Shown here piece by piece: positions 16,505 to 25,839 of a DNA stretch of 44,846 nucleotides (positions are counted from its first letter, which is position 1; each line of letters starts with the position of its first letter). The DNA lies in NCBI GenBank assembly GCA_031265205.1, contig JAISCZ010000046.1, positions 1 to 44,846 of the forward strand, written 5' to 3'. The notes below the pieces were generated by a model. It ran no database searches. It had not been told where the DNA came from and saw only the letters and a program-made list of their open reading frames with translations. The DNA comes from Deltaproteobacteria bacterium (GTDB lineage Bacteria > Desulfobacterota > Desulfarculia > Adiutricales > Adiutricaceae). Made by a program: the position numbers and the translations under genes.

Positions 16505-18186
16505 AAAAGGATTTGGACCCCTCTAGAGGAGGTCGGTCAATTTATTTGCCTAAAAAAAGATAATTTTTTTAAATTGGTTTTAAAAATCAGTAAATTAAGT
16601 CAATTGAAAAGGGCTCTAAAATTTATATTAAGTAATTAGGCCTACTTAAGTTAGCGGCCAGAACTCGTCTAAGGCGTTTCACGGCCTTCGACAGTGGCGG
16701 AATGGCCCCGCGAGAAGGATTTTTTTTTGGCGTTTTTTCCCAAAAAGCCTTGACAAAGGGATCATGACCTGTTAAATAAAGAATCTGTTTTCAGGCCTCA
16801 GTTTCACCCGCTTTGGCCCGTGACTCCATGGCGAAAAAGACCCCGCGCCTTTTTCGCCGCGCGTCGCTTGGAAGAGCCATTGTCAAGCGTTTTGGCGCGA
16901 GGGGCTTTGTTTTTAAGCGTCCGGCGGGAAAATTTTCCCGCGATGGTCCTTTAAAAAAAGAGCCGCGTTTATTTTTTTCCAAGAGCGCTTCGGTTTCTTC
17001 GCGCGCGGTCCTCACAACGCCTTCTAAGGCGAGTGTCCAAGCCCGCTCTTTGAGGTTCGCTAAACGAAGGCGTTTATCTTCGTAAAAATTTTTTAAGGTT
17101 TAAAATCCCTCCTGACGCCGCCATTCGGCTAGCGTCGCCTGTTTATTCCCTCCCCATTCTCCGCGATTATCACTCCTATACCGGCACACTCCGGCTCGCC
17201 TCTTTGAGGCGGCCGGGGGTGTCCTGGCCTTGCCCTATCCTCTCGCGTTCTCCGCTCTTCAACATTCATTAACTCCCTTGGCTCTCTTAAGTTTCCTTCC
17301 CAATCTTCTCCCCCCTTGTTCCTCCCGTCGCTCTCGTTCCAGTCCGCGTCTGAACGCTTTAGGATCCGTTTGCGATAAAGCTTGAGGCTATGAGCGTCGT
17401 TTCGGCCGGTTATCGCGCGCCGAGAGGCGGCGCGATTCGGGCGGGAGAAAGAGGATCCTCGCGCGTTCCGTTTTACGCGGGAGCGGAAGTCTTGTGGAGA
17501 GAGTAAGCGAGAGAAATCAAGAAAATTGAGGAGGAAGGGCGAAAGGAGAAAAGGGAAGCGAGTAATAGACCCTTGGGCGAAAAATTTCCGCGAAAAGGGG
17601 TTTGGCCTCCGTTTGGACGGGGCGGACGCGTTCGGGGATAAGAGGTCCCCAAAATGGCGAAAAGATCTGGAGGCGACGCGGGGCTTTTATCCCAAAATCT
17701 ATACGACAAGGGAGCGGGATCCCGGAATTAAACCGAGAAAAGCTCGCCGCGCGAGCTTTTCCGGGGTGGGGGGCGAGCCGGAAGAGGAAAAAAAAGCGTG
17801 GCGGAGGTTTTAGGGGGGGCTAGCGGTCTCCGCTGGAAAGTTCAAGCTTAAAACCGTGAAAATAGCGCGATATTGGGAAATAAAAAATTATAAAGCAAAA
17901 GAGCAAAAGGGATTATTTCGCGAAAATTTGCCCCGTCGCGAGGGTCATGAAGAAGAGGCGCGAGCGCTTTCAGACGCGATGAAGGAGCGGGAAGGCGCGG
18001 GGATTATTCCTTCGCCGCCTCGCGCGTGGTTTGCCGCTCCCGCGACCCAGGCCGCGACCGCGCCAAGGTTGAGGGAAGAATGCCATTGGCTAAAGAGAGT
18101 CTACGGCGCGGGAAGTTCGAGGCGCGCGGGTAGGCGCCTATCGCCGCGAGCTGGAAAACCCGGAGAGACGCCGTCTCTTTTGAGCG
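16505..18186. other. 1.7-kb gene-free stretch with one strong promoter-like site
   Basis: AT-rich at 16540-16650 and CT-rich around 17200-17350. No protein family recognised. An 85-residue Lys/Arg-rich open frame (16828-17085) lies downstream of the promoter-like site at 16750 but has no ribosome binding site or similarity I can name. Confidence 0.4.
16750..16778 (+). promoter_or_regulatory. Near-consensus sigma-70 promoter without an obvious gene
   Basis: TTGACA (16750-16755), exactly 17 bases, TAAATA (16773-16778). Transcription would start near 16785 and run rightward into DNA with no recognised gene. It could drive a small RNA or the 85-residue basic frame at 16828. Confidence 0.45.
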
Positions 18187-19902
18187 TTATTGGGGATCCG
18201 CCGCGCGATGGCCTTTATAATCCTCAATTTTAACCAAGGCTAAACAGTCTTCGCGATGGTAGACTCCGAGGCCGATTTTTATTATTTTATTAGCCCTTGA
18301 TAAATAGGGGTTCGCGTATTTTTTGGCGTCGATGGCTTTTAGGCCTTTGCTCGCTAAATCGCCTAGGATGTCTTTAAGTTTTTCTTCGTCAGTTTCAGGA
18401 TTAAGGGGATCGGTGGGTTTTTGATACTTAAGCTCAATAACGACATAAAGGCCGTCGCCGAACAATATGATTATGTCAGGGGTCCCTTCCCCCCCAGGCA
18501 ATTCGGAGAGGGGGGGGATATCGAGTATCCCCCAACAATAGGCGTGTAGGACGCTATGATAGAATGACTCTTCGGCTCTGTGAAGTTTCGCGGGGAGAGA
18601 GCTATAAAGGGAGGTGATTAACGCCGTAAGCTTCGCTTCGTCACCGGAGTCCAGAATCTCTTTAAATTTAATTCCTTCGCCGTCAGGATCCTTACGCAAA
18701 AGCCCGAACAGGCTATCTTTGAACGACTTTTCAAACGCTGTCCTTATTTCCTCGTTTGGCGTCTTGAATTTATAGAGGTTACTCTTATCGGTAAAGGTGA
18801 TAGAATCAATCGTCAGATAGCCTGTCTGAAAGAGGGCCGGCGCGGGAGCCAAAGAACCAACCTCAGCGTAGCCAACGTCTATTGGAGTTAGATTTTGAAG
18901 CTTATCTTTGAGGAAGGAGAGCGGGTTTCTGGAAACAACGGAGTTTAAAAATTTATTGGAAGCTCCTATCTGCATCCAGTAGGGATTAAAAGCCGCGTTT
19001 TCGATAAAATTTAGAAGCGAATAAGGATTTAGAATTTTTGTGTCTCCATCCCAAGTATAGCCGTCATAAAGATTGAGGATTTTCGCGCGTAAATCCATGA
19101 CGGTTGACTTTTGAGTCAATACGCCGCGTTTCTTCATTATTTCCAAAATGCCGGGAAAATACGGGGAAAAATATGTATCTAATTCCCCGTGGGTAAATCC
19201 GCAAATATCAGCGTGCCGCTCTATAAGCGTTAAGTCAACAAGATGGTTGAGGCCAGCGGACAATCCCATAAAAGCGTAACGTGTCGAGCCAGTGATAAAA
19301 GCGAAGCGCGTGTAATCTCCAACGGCTTTTAAACCTGAATAGAAATCTTTAAGGGTGTCTCGATTAAGTTCAGCTAAAGGTAGGTTATCTATTTTTTCGC
19401 TTACCGGCGCGTCATACTCGTCTATTAAAATAACCACCTGTTTTTTATACTTTAGGAATAGTCTTTCGATAACTCTGGAAAATCCAGAGCCAAGGGTGGT
19501 TAATTTAAGTCCCAAATCTTCGAGAAAATTTATATCATTCAGAGCGTCTAAAATAGTAGTCTCAAGAAAATCATTATTTTTTCCAGGCGAGGCCATTGAG
19601 AGGTAAATGATTGGGTGCCGCTCAGGAAAAACCAAACCAGATTTGGCAATCCACAAATTTTGAAAAAGGCCCGCGGGATGGCCGTTTAGGTCTGGAGGAC
19701 CGCTAAAAAACGACTTCAAGGCGCTCAAAAGGAGGGATTTGCCAAACCTTTTGGGCCTGGATAAAAAATAGTTCTTCCCCTTTCTGACAAGATCGAAGAT
19801 ATGGCGAGTCTTATCGACATATAAATAATCGCCCTCAATAATCTCTTTAAAAGAATCCATTCCAGATGGCATTTCTTTCAATGATATTGGCGACGTTTCC
19901 AT
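18187..19902 (-). CDS. AAA-ATPase-like / PD-(D/E)XK nuclease protein, paralogue 1
   Basis: 571 residues; family of AAA-ATPase_like (PF09820) plus PDDEXK_9 (PF08011), biological role unknown. N-terminal signature YLYVDKTRHI (residues 27-36), Walker A RPKRFGKSLLL (49-59), Walker B VVILIDEYD (156-164), and a sensor-like ITGSTRYAFMGL segment. The C-terminal nuclease core is D476 (GTPDIII) with E490-L-K492 (VVIELKY). The start ATG has AAGGCGG upstream. The C-terminal DYKGHRAADPQ extension arises because the ancestral stop (IEG-stop in its relatives) has mutated to a sense codon. About 230 bases upstream are homologous to the leader of the 39407 paralogue. No partner gene is adjacent. Confidence 0.88.
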   Translation of the reverse strand: METSPISLKEMPSGMDSFKEIIEGDYLYVDKTRHIFDLVRKGKNYFLSRPKRFGKSLLLSALKSFFSGPPDLNGHPAGLFQNLWIAKSGLVFPERHPIIYLSMASPGKNNDFLETTILDALNDINFLEDLGLKLTTLGSGFSRVIERLFLKYKKQVVILIDEYDAPVSEKIDNLPLAELNRDTLKDFYSGLKAVGDYTRFAFITGSTRYAFMGLSAGLNHLVDLTLIERHADICGFTHGELDTYFSPYFPGILEIMKKRGVLTQKSTVMDLRAKILNLYDGYTWDGDTKILNPYSLLNFIENAAFNPYWMQIGASNKFLNSVVSRNPLSFLKDKLQNLTPIDVGYAEVGSLAPAPALFQTGYLTIDSITFTDKSNLYKFKTPNEEIRTAFEKSFKDSLFGLLRKDPDGEGIKFKEILDSGDEAKLTALITSLYSSLPAKLHRAEESFYHSVLHAYCWGILDIPPLSELPGGEGTPDIIILFGDGLYVVIELKYQKPTDPLNPETDEEKLKDILGDLASKGLKAIDAKKYANPYLSRANKIIKIGLGVYHREDCLALVKIEDYKGHRAADPQ

Positions 19903-20133
19903 ATGTTCCGCCTTCGCCTTGACCGTGAATACGGTAGTTAAAAAGAGAGATTCTTTAAGCTAGTTAGCGCGTATTTCTCTTTGACGCGTTTTTAAAGTGA
20001 AAACGCTTAACACAAGGGTTTGTCTCAGGCCATCAGTCCCAAGAATACCACGCGATTGTTAAATTTAAGCTCAATTTCAAAATAAATCAAGTATTTCGCG
20101 AAAGAAAATTATAAAGATAGCGAAAAGTCATGT
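19903..20133 (-). promoter_or_regulatory. Conserved leader of the ATPase-nuclease family (paralogue 1)
   Basis: Aligns by eye with 41093-41320 over almost its whole length. Shared blocks on the minus strand include a near-identical TTTTTAACTACC about 35 bases before the ATG and AGAGAAATA further out. The same core precedes the 21118 and 24163 genes, so it is part of the copied unit and probably holds the promoter. Confidence 0.55.
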
Positions 20134-20170
20134 TAGGTTAACCTCAAGCTAACTGTGAAAGTCGGGCTAG
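20134..20170 (+). repeat. 37-bp exact direct repeat, left copy
   Basis: Begins TAGGTTAACCTCAAGC and ends GTCGGGCTAG; identical in all 37 bases to 23523-23559. The two copies bracket a 3.4-kb block containing the duplicated gene fragment and one ATPase-nuclease gene. Confidence 0.9.
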
Positions 20171-20221
20171 GAAGCGGTATCGCCTGGGATATGGCGGCGC
20201 GGCTCGGGCCGTTCGGGCGCC

Positions 20222-20757
20222 TTCTGACGACCCGCTCCCGACCGCGCAGCCCGAAGCCCGCCTCATGGGGACGACGATTTGGAACTGGGGCCCGGCGTTG
20301 AGATAGGCGATCCGCCCGTCGCGGAAATCGGGGACGAGCCTTGGGGTTTGGAGGAAGACCCAAACGCCCTTAACCCCAACTTCGCCAATCCTTTGGAGCC
20401 AAATTTCGAGGTCACCAGGACCATCTCCCTGGGCCGCCAGGAAAAGGTCCTCACGAGCGTCGTCGCCTTAAACGAGATCGGCTCCCCCCTCTCCCTGGCC
20501 TTGCCCCTGATCCCCGGGGAAAGGCCCACCTCCCAGATTCAGGCCACGTGGGAACATAAGGCCCTTTTGAACTTCAGCGCCGCGACGAAAGCCATAAGCT
20601 TTGCAAGCGACCTGACCCTGGATAACTCCACCCTGACCCTGACCGCCGCGGAGGGACCCTACCGGGAGGTCTGGAGCTTGGACGCCGCCAACCTCTGGGC
20701 CGTCAAGGTGGAGGGTTTTAACCCCATCGTCAACGTCTCCCCCCTGGGTTATTGGAA
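20222..20757 (+). pseudogene. Inverted duplicate fragment of the 1554-residue membrane-protein gene
   Basis: About 535 bases match the complement of roughly 28510-29045, which encodes residues ~985-1162 of the large membrane protein. Identity by eye is about 96 percent. A one-base deletion near 20254 (CTCTATGGGG became CTCATGGGG) breaks the frame, and the fragment has neither start nor end of the gene. Amino-acid-changing differences (about ten) are as frequent as silent ones, as expected without selection. The homology ends at the TATTGG codons near 20757. A 178-codon frame remains open (20279-20815) but is not expected to make a useful protein. Confidence 0.9.
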
Positions 20758-21117
20758 AATCGTATTTCAGCGGGGTAAAGCGGCGCGGCGCCGCGGTCGC
20801 GCGGACCCGCGATAAGGCTTGGGGAAGGTTAGCCTGGGCCCATGTTCCTCTCAAGAAAGCTCCAGCGGCTCCCCGCGTGTAAAACTTACGCTTTTTCGAC
20901 CTCTTTAATATTTTCTATTCGCGACAATGCTTGATTATTATTAATTTTGATGGTATTATTTATAAGATAAATTGAGTTAGGATTAAGGGCTTAAGGCAAC
21001 CCCCTTGATTTAAACGTTTTTCCAATAAAAACGCGTCCAAGGGAAATAAGCGATATTTCGCTTGAAATTTTCCTTTTTTATAACTACTTTTTTGGCGAGC
21101 GACACGGAAACGGCGCT
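20758..21117 (+). promoter_or_regulatory. Intergenic region and leader of ATPase-nuclease paralogue 2
   Basis: The last ~90 bases before the 21118 ATG carry the family leader core: GGGAAATAAGCG, an inverted repeat AAGCGA-tatt-TCGCTT (about 21047-21062) and TTTTTTATAACTAC about 35 bases before the ATG. The rest (20760-21020) shows no gene. Confidence 0.5.
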
Positions 21118-22805
21118 ATGGATACAATAGCGAAATCCTTGAAAAAATTACCATTCGGACTTCAAAATTTTGCAGAAATCATCTATGATAATTATTTGTA
21201 TGTTGATAAGACGCGTCATATCCATACTCTTGTTACAAAAGGGAAAAATTATTTTTTATCCAGACCAAGAAGGTTTGGCAAAACCCTTCTTTTGAGCGCC
21301 TTGAAAGCGCTTTTCAGTGGCCCTCCGGACCGTGACGGACCGCCCGCCGGCCTATTTCAAGATTTATGGATTGGTGGAGCCGGTTTTGTTTTTCCTGAGC
21401 GCCACCCTATCATTTCTCTATCTATGGCCTCGGCGGGCCGCACTAATGAAATACTCAACACGTCTATTTTAAAAGCATTGAATAAAATTAATTTACGCGA
21501 AGATTTAGGCCTTAGCGTTACTCTTCTTGGCGATGATTTTTCCACAATTATCGAAAGTTTATCCCAAAAATATAATAAAAAAGTTGTTATTCTAATCGAC
21601 GAGTATGATGAACCAGTCAGCTCAAATTTACATAATATCTCTTTAGCTTTAGAAAATCGCGATATACTTAAAGATTTTTACTCAGGATTAAAAACCGCTG
21701 AAGAGTACACTCGCTTCACTTTTGTCACTGGCGTGACCCGGTACGCTTTCATGGGTTTGTCGGCTGGCCTCAACCACCTTAATGACATAACCCTTAATGA
21801 AAAATACGCTAATATTTGCGGTTTTACCCACGATGAACTCGATAAATATTTCTCCGCTTATTTTCCCCAAACTTTAGTTAATCTTAAAAATGATGGAGCG
21901 ATATCCCAGGAGACGACCTTACTTGATTTACGGAAACGAATTCTCTCTTTCTATGATGGTTACAGTTGGGACGCCAAGACCAGAGTTGTTAATCCATATT
22001 CGCTTATGAAATTCTTTGAAGAATCGGCTTTTATTCCATACTGGAAAAATCTAGAACCATCAACTGATTTTCTTTACAAAGTCATTTCAAATTACACTTT
22101 AGATTTATTACCGGATCAGCTCCAAAATCTAACGCAAGGCGAGTTTGGCGTTGCCGAAGTGGGCGGATTAGCGCCAGTGGCGGCCCTTTTTCAGACCGGA
22201 TATCTGACAGTAGACACTATCGCCTATTCTGAAAGAGGCGAGCCGCTCTATAAATTCAAGACGCCTAATGAAGAAATCAGGCCAATATTTGAACAACTAT
22301 TTAAAAATAATCTCTTCTCGCTTTTAAATAAAGACCCCCTCGCGGATGGGATCAAATTTAAACAAATTCTTGACTCCGGAGACGCTACAAAGATAACCGA
22401 AATAATGACTTCGCTCTATAGCTCGGTCCCAGCAAAACACCACAGAGATGAAGAATCCTTTTATCACGGCGTCCTACACGCCTATTGTTGGGGAATACTC
22501 GAATTTCCGCCTCTCTCCGAACTTTCCGGCGGAGTGGGGACTCCGGACATTATCCTTTTTTTTGATGACGGTCTTTATGTCGTCATTGAGCTTAAATACC
22601 TGAAACCAGACAATCCCCTAAAACCAGAAACAGACGAGGCGACGCTCAAAGAAATTCTTGAAAATCTGGCGACTCTCGCCCTTAAATCCATTGAGAAAAA
22701 AAAATACGCCAACGCCTATTTGTCAAGAGCCCAAAAATTATCAAAATAGGCCTTGGGGTTTACCATCGGGATGACTGTCTGGCCCTAGTTAACATTGAGG
22801 GTTAA
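21118..22805 (+). CDS. AAA-ATPase-like / PD-(D/E)XK nuclease protein, paralogue 2 (3' frameshift)
   Basis: Same family as the 18187 gene. Seen: YLYVDKTRHI, RPRRFGKTLLLSA (Walker A), VVILIDEYDEPVS (Walker B), VTGVTRYAFMGLSAG, and the nuclease core GTPDIILFF...VVIELKY. The frame closes at 22749 after 543 residues. The sequence past the stop still encodes the family tail in the next frame (IGLGVYHRDDCLALVNIEG, ending at 22805). One A missing from the A-run near 22733 explains this. The ATPase and catalytic nuclease motifs are before the break, so the shortened protein might still work. It lies within the 3.4-kb block bounded by 37-bp repeats. Confidence 0.85.
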
Positions 22806-23344
22806 ATACCCAGAACGCGGCGGATCCCCTCAGAACGCTTACAAAGATAAGACCTCCCCCGCGCGAGGCTGGGCGCCGCGGCGATACGCGCCAACGCGCC
22901 CCTCGCGATTTTTTTGAAGGGAAGACGCTTATTAGCCCTACGTGGCTCTCTCCGCGGACTTGTCGCTGTCCGGGCTCGCGAAACGCGCTTGGGCTCGCCC
23001 TGGCCGCGCCTAAGCCCGGCGCCGCGCTCCTTCTGGCGGATCACGCGCCTTTGTTAATTTAAAAGGCGCGCCTCTTCCTTTACCCCACCCTAGACTGGAG
23101 AATCCCACGGAATATTAAGCCTTTTCCATTGAAATTTCGCGCTCCTATAATTGATCCGTTTTCCTCGACTTTAAAACGGGTTTTTTCGGGCCAACTTGAA
23201 AACCACCGGAACGCCCCGCCCTTATTTTTTCCTTCCCGACTCGTCAGCGACGGCAAACTAGCGCGGCCGGGCGAGCGCTCCGCGACCTACGCCCAGGGGT
23301 TATTCCCAAATTTCTCGGATGGCCTGGGGAGGCGGCCTAGAACC

Positions 23345-23403
23345 CCTACCCCCGCTCAGCCCCCCTCCCCCCTAGGGGGGGAGGGGGGCTGAGCGGGGGT
23401 AGG
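23345..23403. repeat. Perfect 28-bp inverted repeat with 3-base loop
   Basis: Left arm 23345-23372 begins CCTACCCCCGCTCAG and ends in C-runs; the loop is TAG (23373-23375); right arm 23376-23403 is its exact complement. It forms an exceptionally stable GC hairpin with no T-run after it, so it is not a normal Rho-independent terminator. It could be a REP-like or MITE-like element or a strong RNA barrier. Confidence 0.9.
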
Positions 23404-23522
23404 AGAACCGCGCGCGACCAAAAGGAGGCTACTTTTACTTATTTAAAATAAGTAGAAAGGGGCTCTCCATGCTTTTCCCGATTGACTATTCGCTTGAAAA
23501 ACTTAAGTCCGGACAAACCCTA

Positions 23523-23559
23523 TAGGTTAACCTCAAGCTAACTGTGAAAGTCGGGCTAG
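23523..23559 (+). repeat. 37-bp exact direct repeat, right copy
   Basis: Identical to 20134-20170 and in the same orientation. See that entry. No coding meaning seen in either copy. Confidence 0.9.
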
Positions 23560-24162
23560 TAAAGTCAGTCATCGCCAGTTTCTTCAGGGGTTAATTAGGG
23601 AAATTAACGGCGTTTCCCACGCGTCGCGCGCTATACGAGGGGAAAAAAGGGGGGAGCGCCATCGCTCAAGGAGTGGGAGGCGATTTCTCGCCGAATAATG
23701 GTTAAAAGCTCTCCATTAGCTTAAGCCACGCGCTGAGAGACCCATCAAAGCGACTTCCATTGGCGAGTTGTCAACTTTTGGCGGGAGAATCCGCGCCCGA
23801 ACCCCGCGTAATATTCTGAGCCTGGGTGGCTTGAAGAGCGCGCGGAGGGTCAGCTTTTCGCGGGGAGCGCCGTTGAGAGTGATTTTCAAGGCTTGGGGCG
23901 GCTACGCGCCGCCGGGCGGCGTGGCCGGCCTTGTCGGCGTCTAAGTCCGGGACTCTCTTTCGCGCCTTTTCGGGGCGCGAGAGTCAAGGTGGAAGAAAGT
24001 CGCTGTCCTGGCGTTTAAGCCCACAATCGCGCCATCGCGGCGTCATGAACCTCTATCCAGTCGCGTGTTCAATTCTTCGCTCGATTCCGGAAATACCGAT
24101 AATTTTATGTTTCTTTGAGCGTAAATTGGTGGAGAGCGCGTGAAATCCAATTATTGAGGATC

Positions 24163-25839
24163 TCATTTAATTAAGGCTAAACTGTCTCCGCGATGGTATA
24201 CGCCGAGGCCGATTTTGATAATTTTTTTGGCTCGTGATAAATAGGCGTTCGCGTATTTTTTTTCTTCGATAGACTTAAGGCCAAGCGTGGCTAGATTCTC
24301 GAGAATTTTTTTAAGTTTTTCCGGATCAGTTTCCACGTTTTTCGAAATTTCAGGCTTTTGGTACTTGAGTTCAATGACTACGTATAGCCCGTCGTTAAAG
24401 AAGAGGATTATGTCCGGAGTCCCATTTCCCCCCGGTTGTTCGGAGAGTGGAGCGAATTCGAGTATCCCCCAACAATATGAGTATAGCAAGCTATGATAAA
24501 AAGATTCTTCGCTTCTGTGATGTATTGCCGGAAGCGAGCTATACAGGGAAGTTATTAATTCGCTAATCTTCGACGCGTCTCCGGAATCAAGTATTTTTTT
24601 GAGCGTAATTCCATCTTCATTCGGATCCTTATTTAAAAGAGCGAATAAGTTATTCCTGAACAATGTTTCAAATTCAGGCCTTATTTCCTCATTTGGTATT
24701 TTGAAGCTGAATATAGATTTCTTTCGGGTTCGAGTAATTGTGTCAATCGTCAGATAACCGGTTTGAAAGAGGGCTGGAACGGGCGCCAAAGAACCCACTT
24801 CGGCTATGCTTATATCGGTTAAATTAAAATTCTGTAGCTTATCCATTAAGAACGCTAGGGGATTGTTGGCGACTATGGAAGAAAGAAAATTTGAGGATGG
24901 TCCGAGAATTATCCAGTGTGGATCAAAATCGCGAGTTTGGATAAATTTGAGGAGCGAATAAGGATTAAGAATTTTGATTTTTCCATCCCAAGTATAACCA
25001 TCGTAATAAGAAAGGATATCATCTCGTAAATTAGTTATGTTTTCCGTCATGGAAAACGCGCCATCATTTTGTAGTGAGCCAAGAACTTCTGGAAAGTAAG
25101 CGGTAAAATAGTTATCTAGTTCTTCGTGGGTGAACCCACAAATGTCCGCGTATTTCTCATTTAGAGTTATGTCATCAAGATGGTTCAGGCCCGCTGACAA
25201 TCCCATGAAAGCGTAACGGGTTACGCCAGTGACAAAAACTAAGCGGGTGAACTCATCGGCTGTTTTTAACCCCGAGTAAAAATCCTTTAGAGTTTCCTTG
25301 TTTTCTTCAGCTAAAGTGAGATTATGTAAATTAGCGCTGACAGGCTCGTCATACTCGTCTATCAGAACAACTACTTTTTTATTATATTTATTAAACAGGC
25401 TTTCGATAAGTATGGAAAAATCCGCGCCAGGAACGGAAATGGCAAGACCCAAATTTTCGTTGGTATTGATTTTATTCAATATATTTAGAAGAGATACATT
25501 AAGAGTTTCGTTAGTCGCGCCATGCGACGCCATTGATAGGGAAATAATCGGATGTCGCTCAGGAAAAATGAAACCGGGTTTGTCAATCCACAAATTTTGA
25601 AAAAGGCCGGCGGGTGGGCCGTTGGGGTCTGGAGGGCCGCTAAATAGCGACTTCAAGGAACTCAAAAGGAGAGATTTGCCAAACCTCCTTGGCCTAGATA
25701 AAAAATAATTCTTGCCCTCCGTGACAAGGTTGTGGATATGTCGCGTCTTATCAACGTATAATAAGTTTTTTTCAATGATGTCTTGAAAAGAAGAAATTCC
25801 AATGGGGCATTTCTTTAAGACTGGAAGAGTGTTTTCCAT
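24163..25839 (-). CDS. AAA-ATPase-like / PD-(D/E)XK nuclease protein, paralogue 3
   Basis: 558 residues, full-length and intact. Starts MENTLPVLKKCPIGISSFQDI with GAGGAG about 6 bases before the ATG, the best ribosome binding site in this family here. Motifs: LLYVDKTRHI, RPRRFGKSLLLSS (Walker A), VVVLIDEYDEPVS (Walker B), VTGVTRYAFMGLSAGLNHLDDI, GFTHEELDNYF, and the nuclease core GTPDIILFF...VVIELKYQKP. It ends near LGVYHRGDSLALIK, slightly shorter than its relatives. The upstream ~85 bases keep the leader core (TTTTATAACTAC) but diverge more than those of paralogues 1 and 5. Located between gene-free stretches, with no operon partner. Confidence 0.9.
   Translation of the reverse strand: MENTLPVLKKCPIGISSFQDIIEKNLLYVDKTRHIHNLVTEGKNYFLSRPRRFGKSLLLSSLKSLFSGPPDPNGPPAGLFQNLWIDKPGFIFPERHPIISLSMASHGATNETLNVSLLNILNKINTNENLGLAISVPGADFSILIESLFNKYNKKVVVLIDEYDEPVSANLHNLTLAEENKETLKDFYSGLKTADEFTRLVFVTGVTRYAFMGLSAGLNHLDDITLNEKYADICGFTHEELDNYFTAYFPEVLGSLQNDGAFSMTENITNLRDDILSYYDGYTWDGKIKILNPYSLLKFIQTRDFDPHWIILGPSSNFLSSIVANNPLAFLMDKLQNFNLTDISIAEVGSLAPVPALFQTGYLTIDTITRTRKKSIFSFKIPNEEIRPEFETLFRNNLFALLNKDPNEDGITLKKILDSGDASKISELITSLYSSLPAIHHRSEESFYHSLLYSYCWGILEFAPLSEQPGGNGTPDIILFFNDGLYVVIELKYQKPEISKNVETDPEKLKKILENLATLGLKSIEEKKYANAYLSRAKKIIKIGLGVYHRGDSLALIK

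Larger units (their letters stand above)
22806..24162. other. 1.36-kb gene-free stretch
   Basis: No gene recognised. It holds a very strong 28-bp-arm hairpin (23345-23403) and the right 37-bp repeat (23523-23559). A short stretch just past the preceding gene (about 22813-22840) resembles DNA just past the 18187 gene (GGCGGATCCCC), marking the edge of the copied cassette. Confidence 0.5.

Noticed and set aside
16813..17085. Basic 85-90 residue frame downstream of the strong promoter
   Set aside because: No ribosome binding site or family match; kept only as a possibility under the promoter finding.
20279..20815. 178-codon frame as a separate gene
   Set aside because: It is an internal fragment of the 27331-31995 gene copied without start, end or frame continuity.
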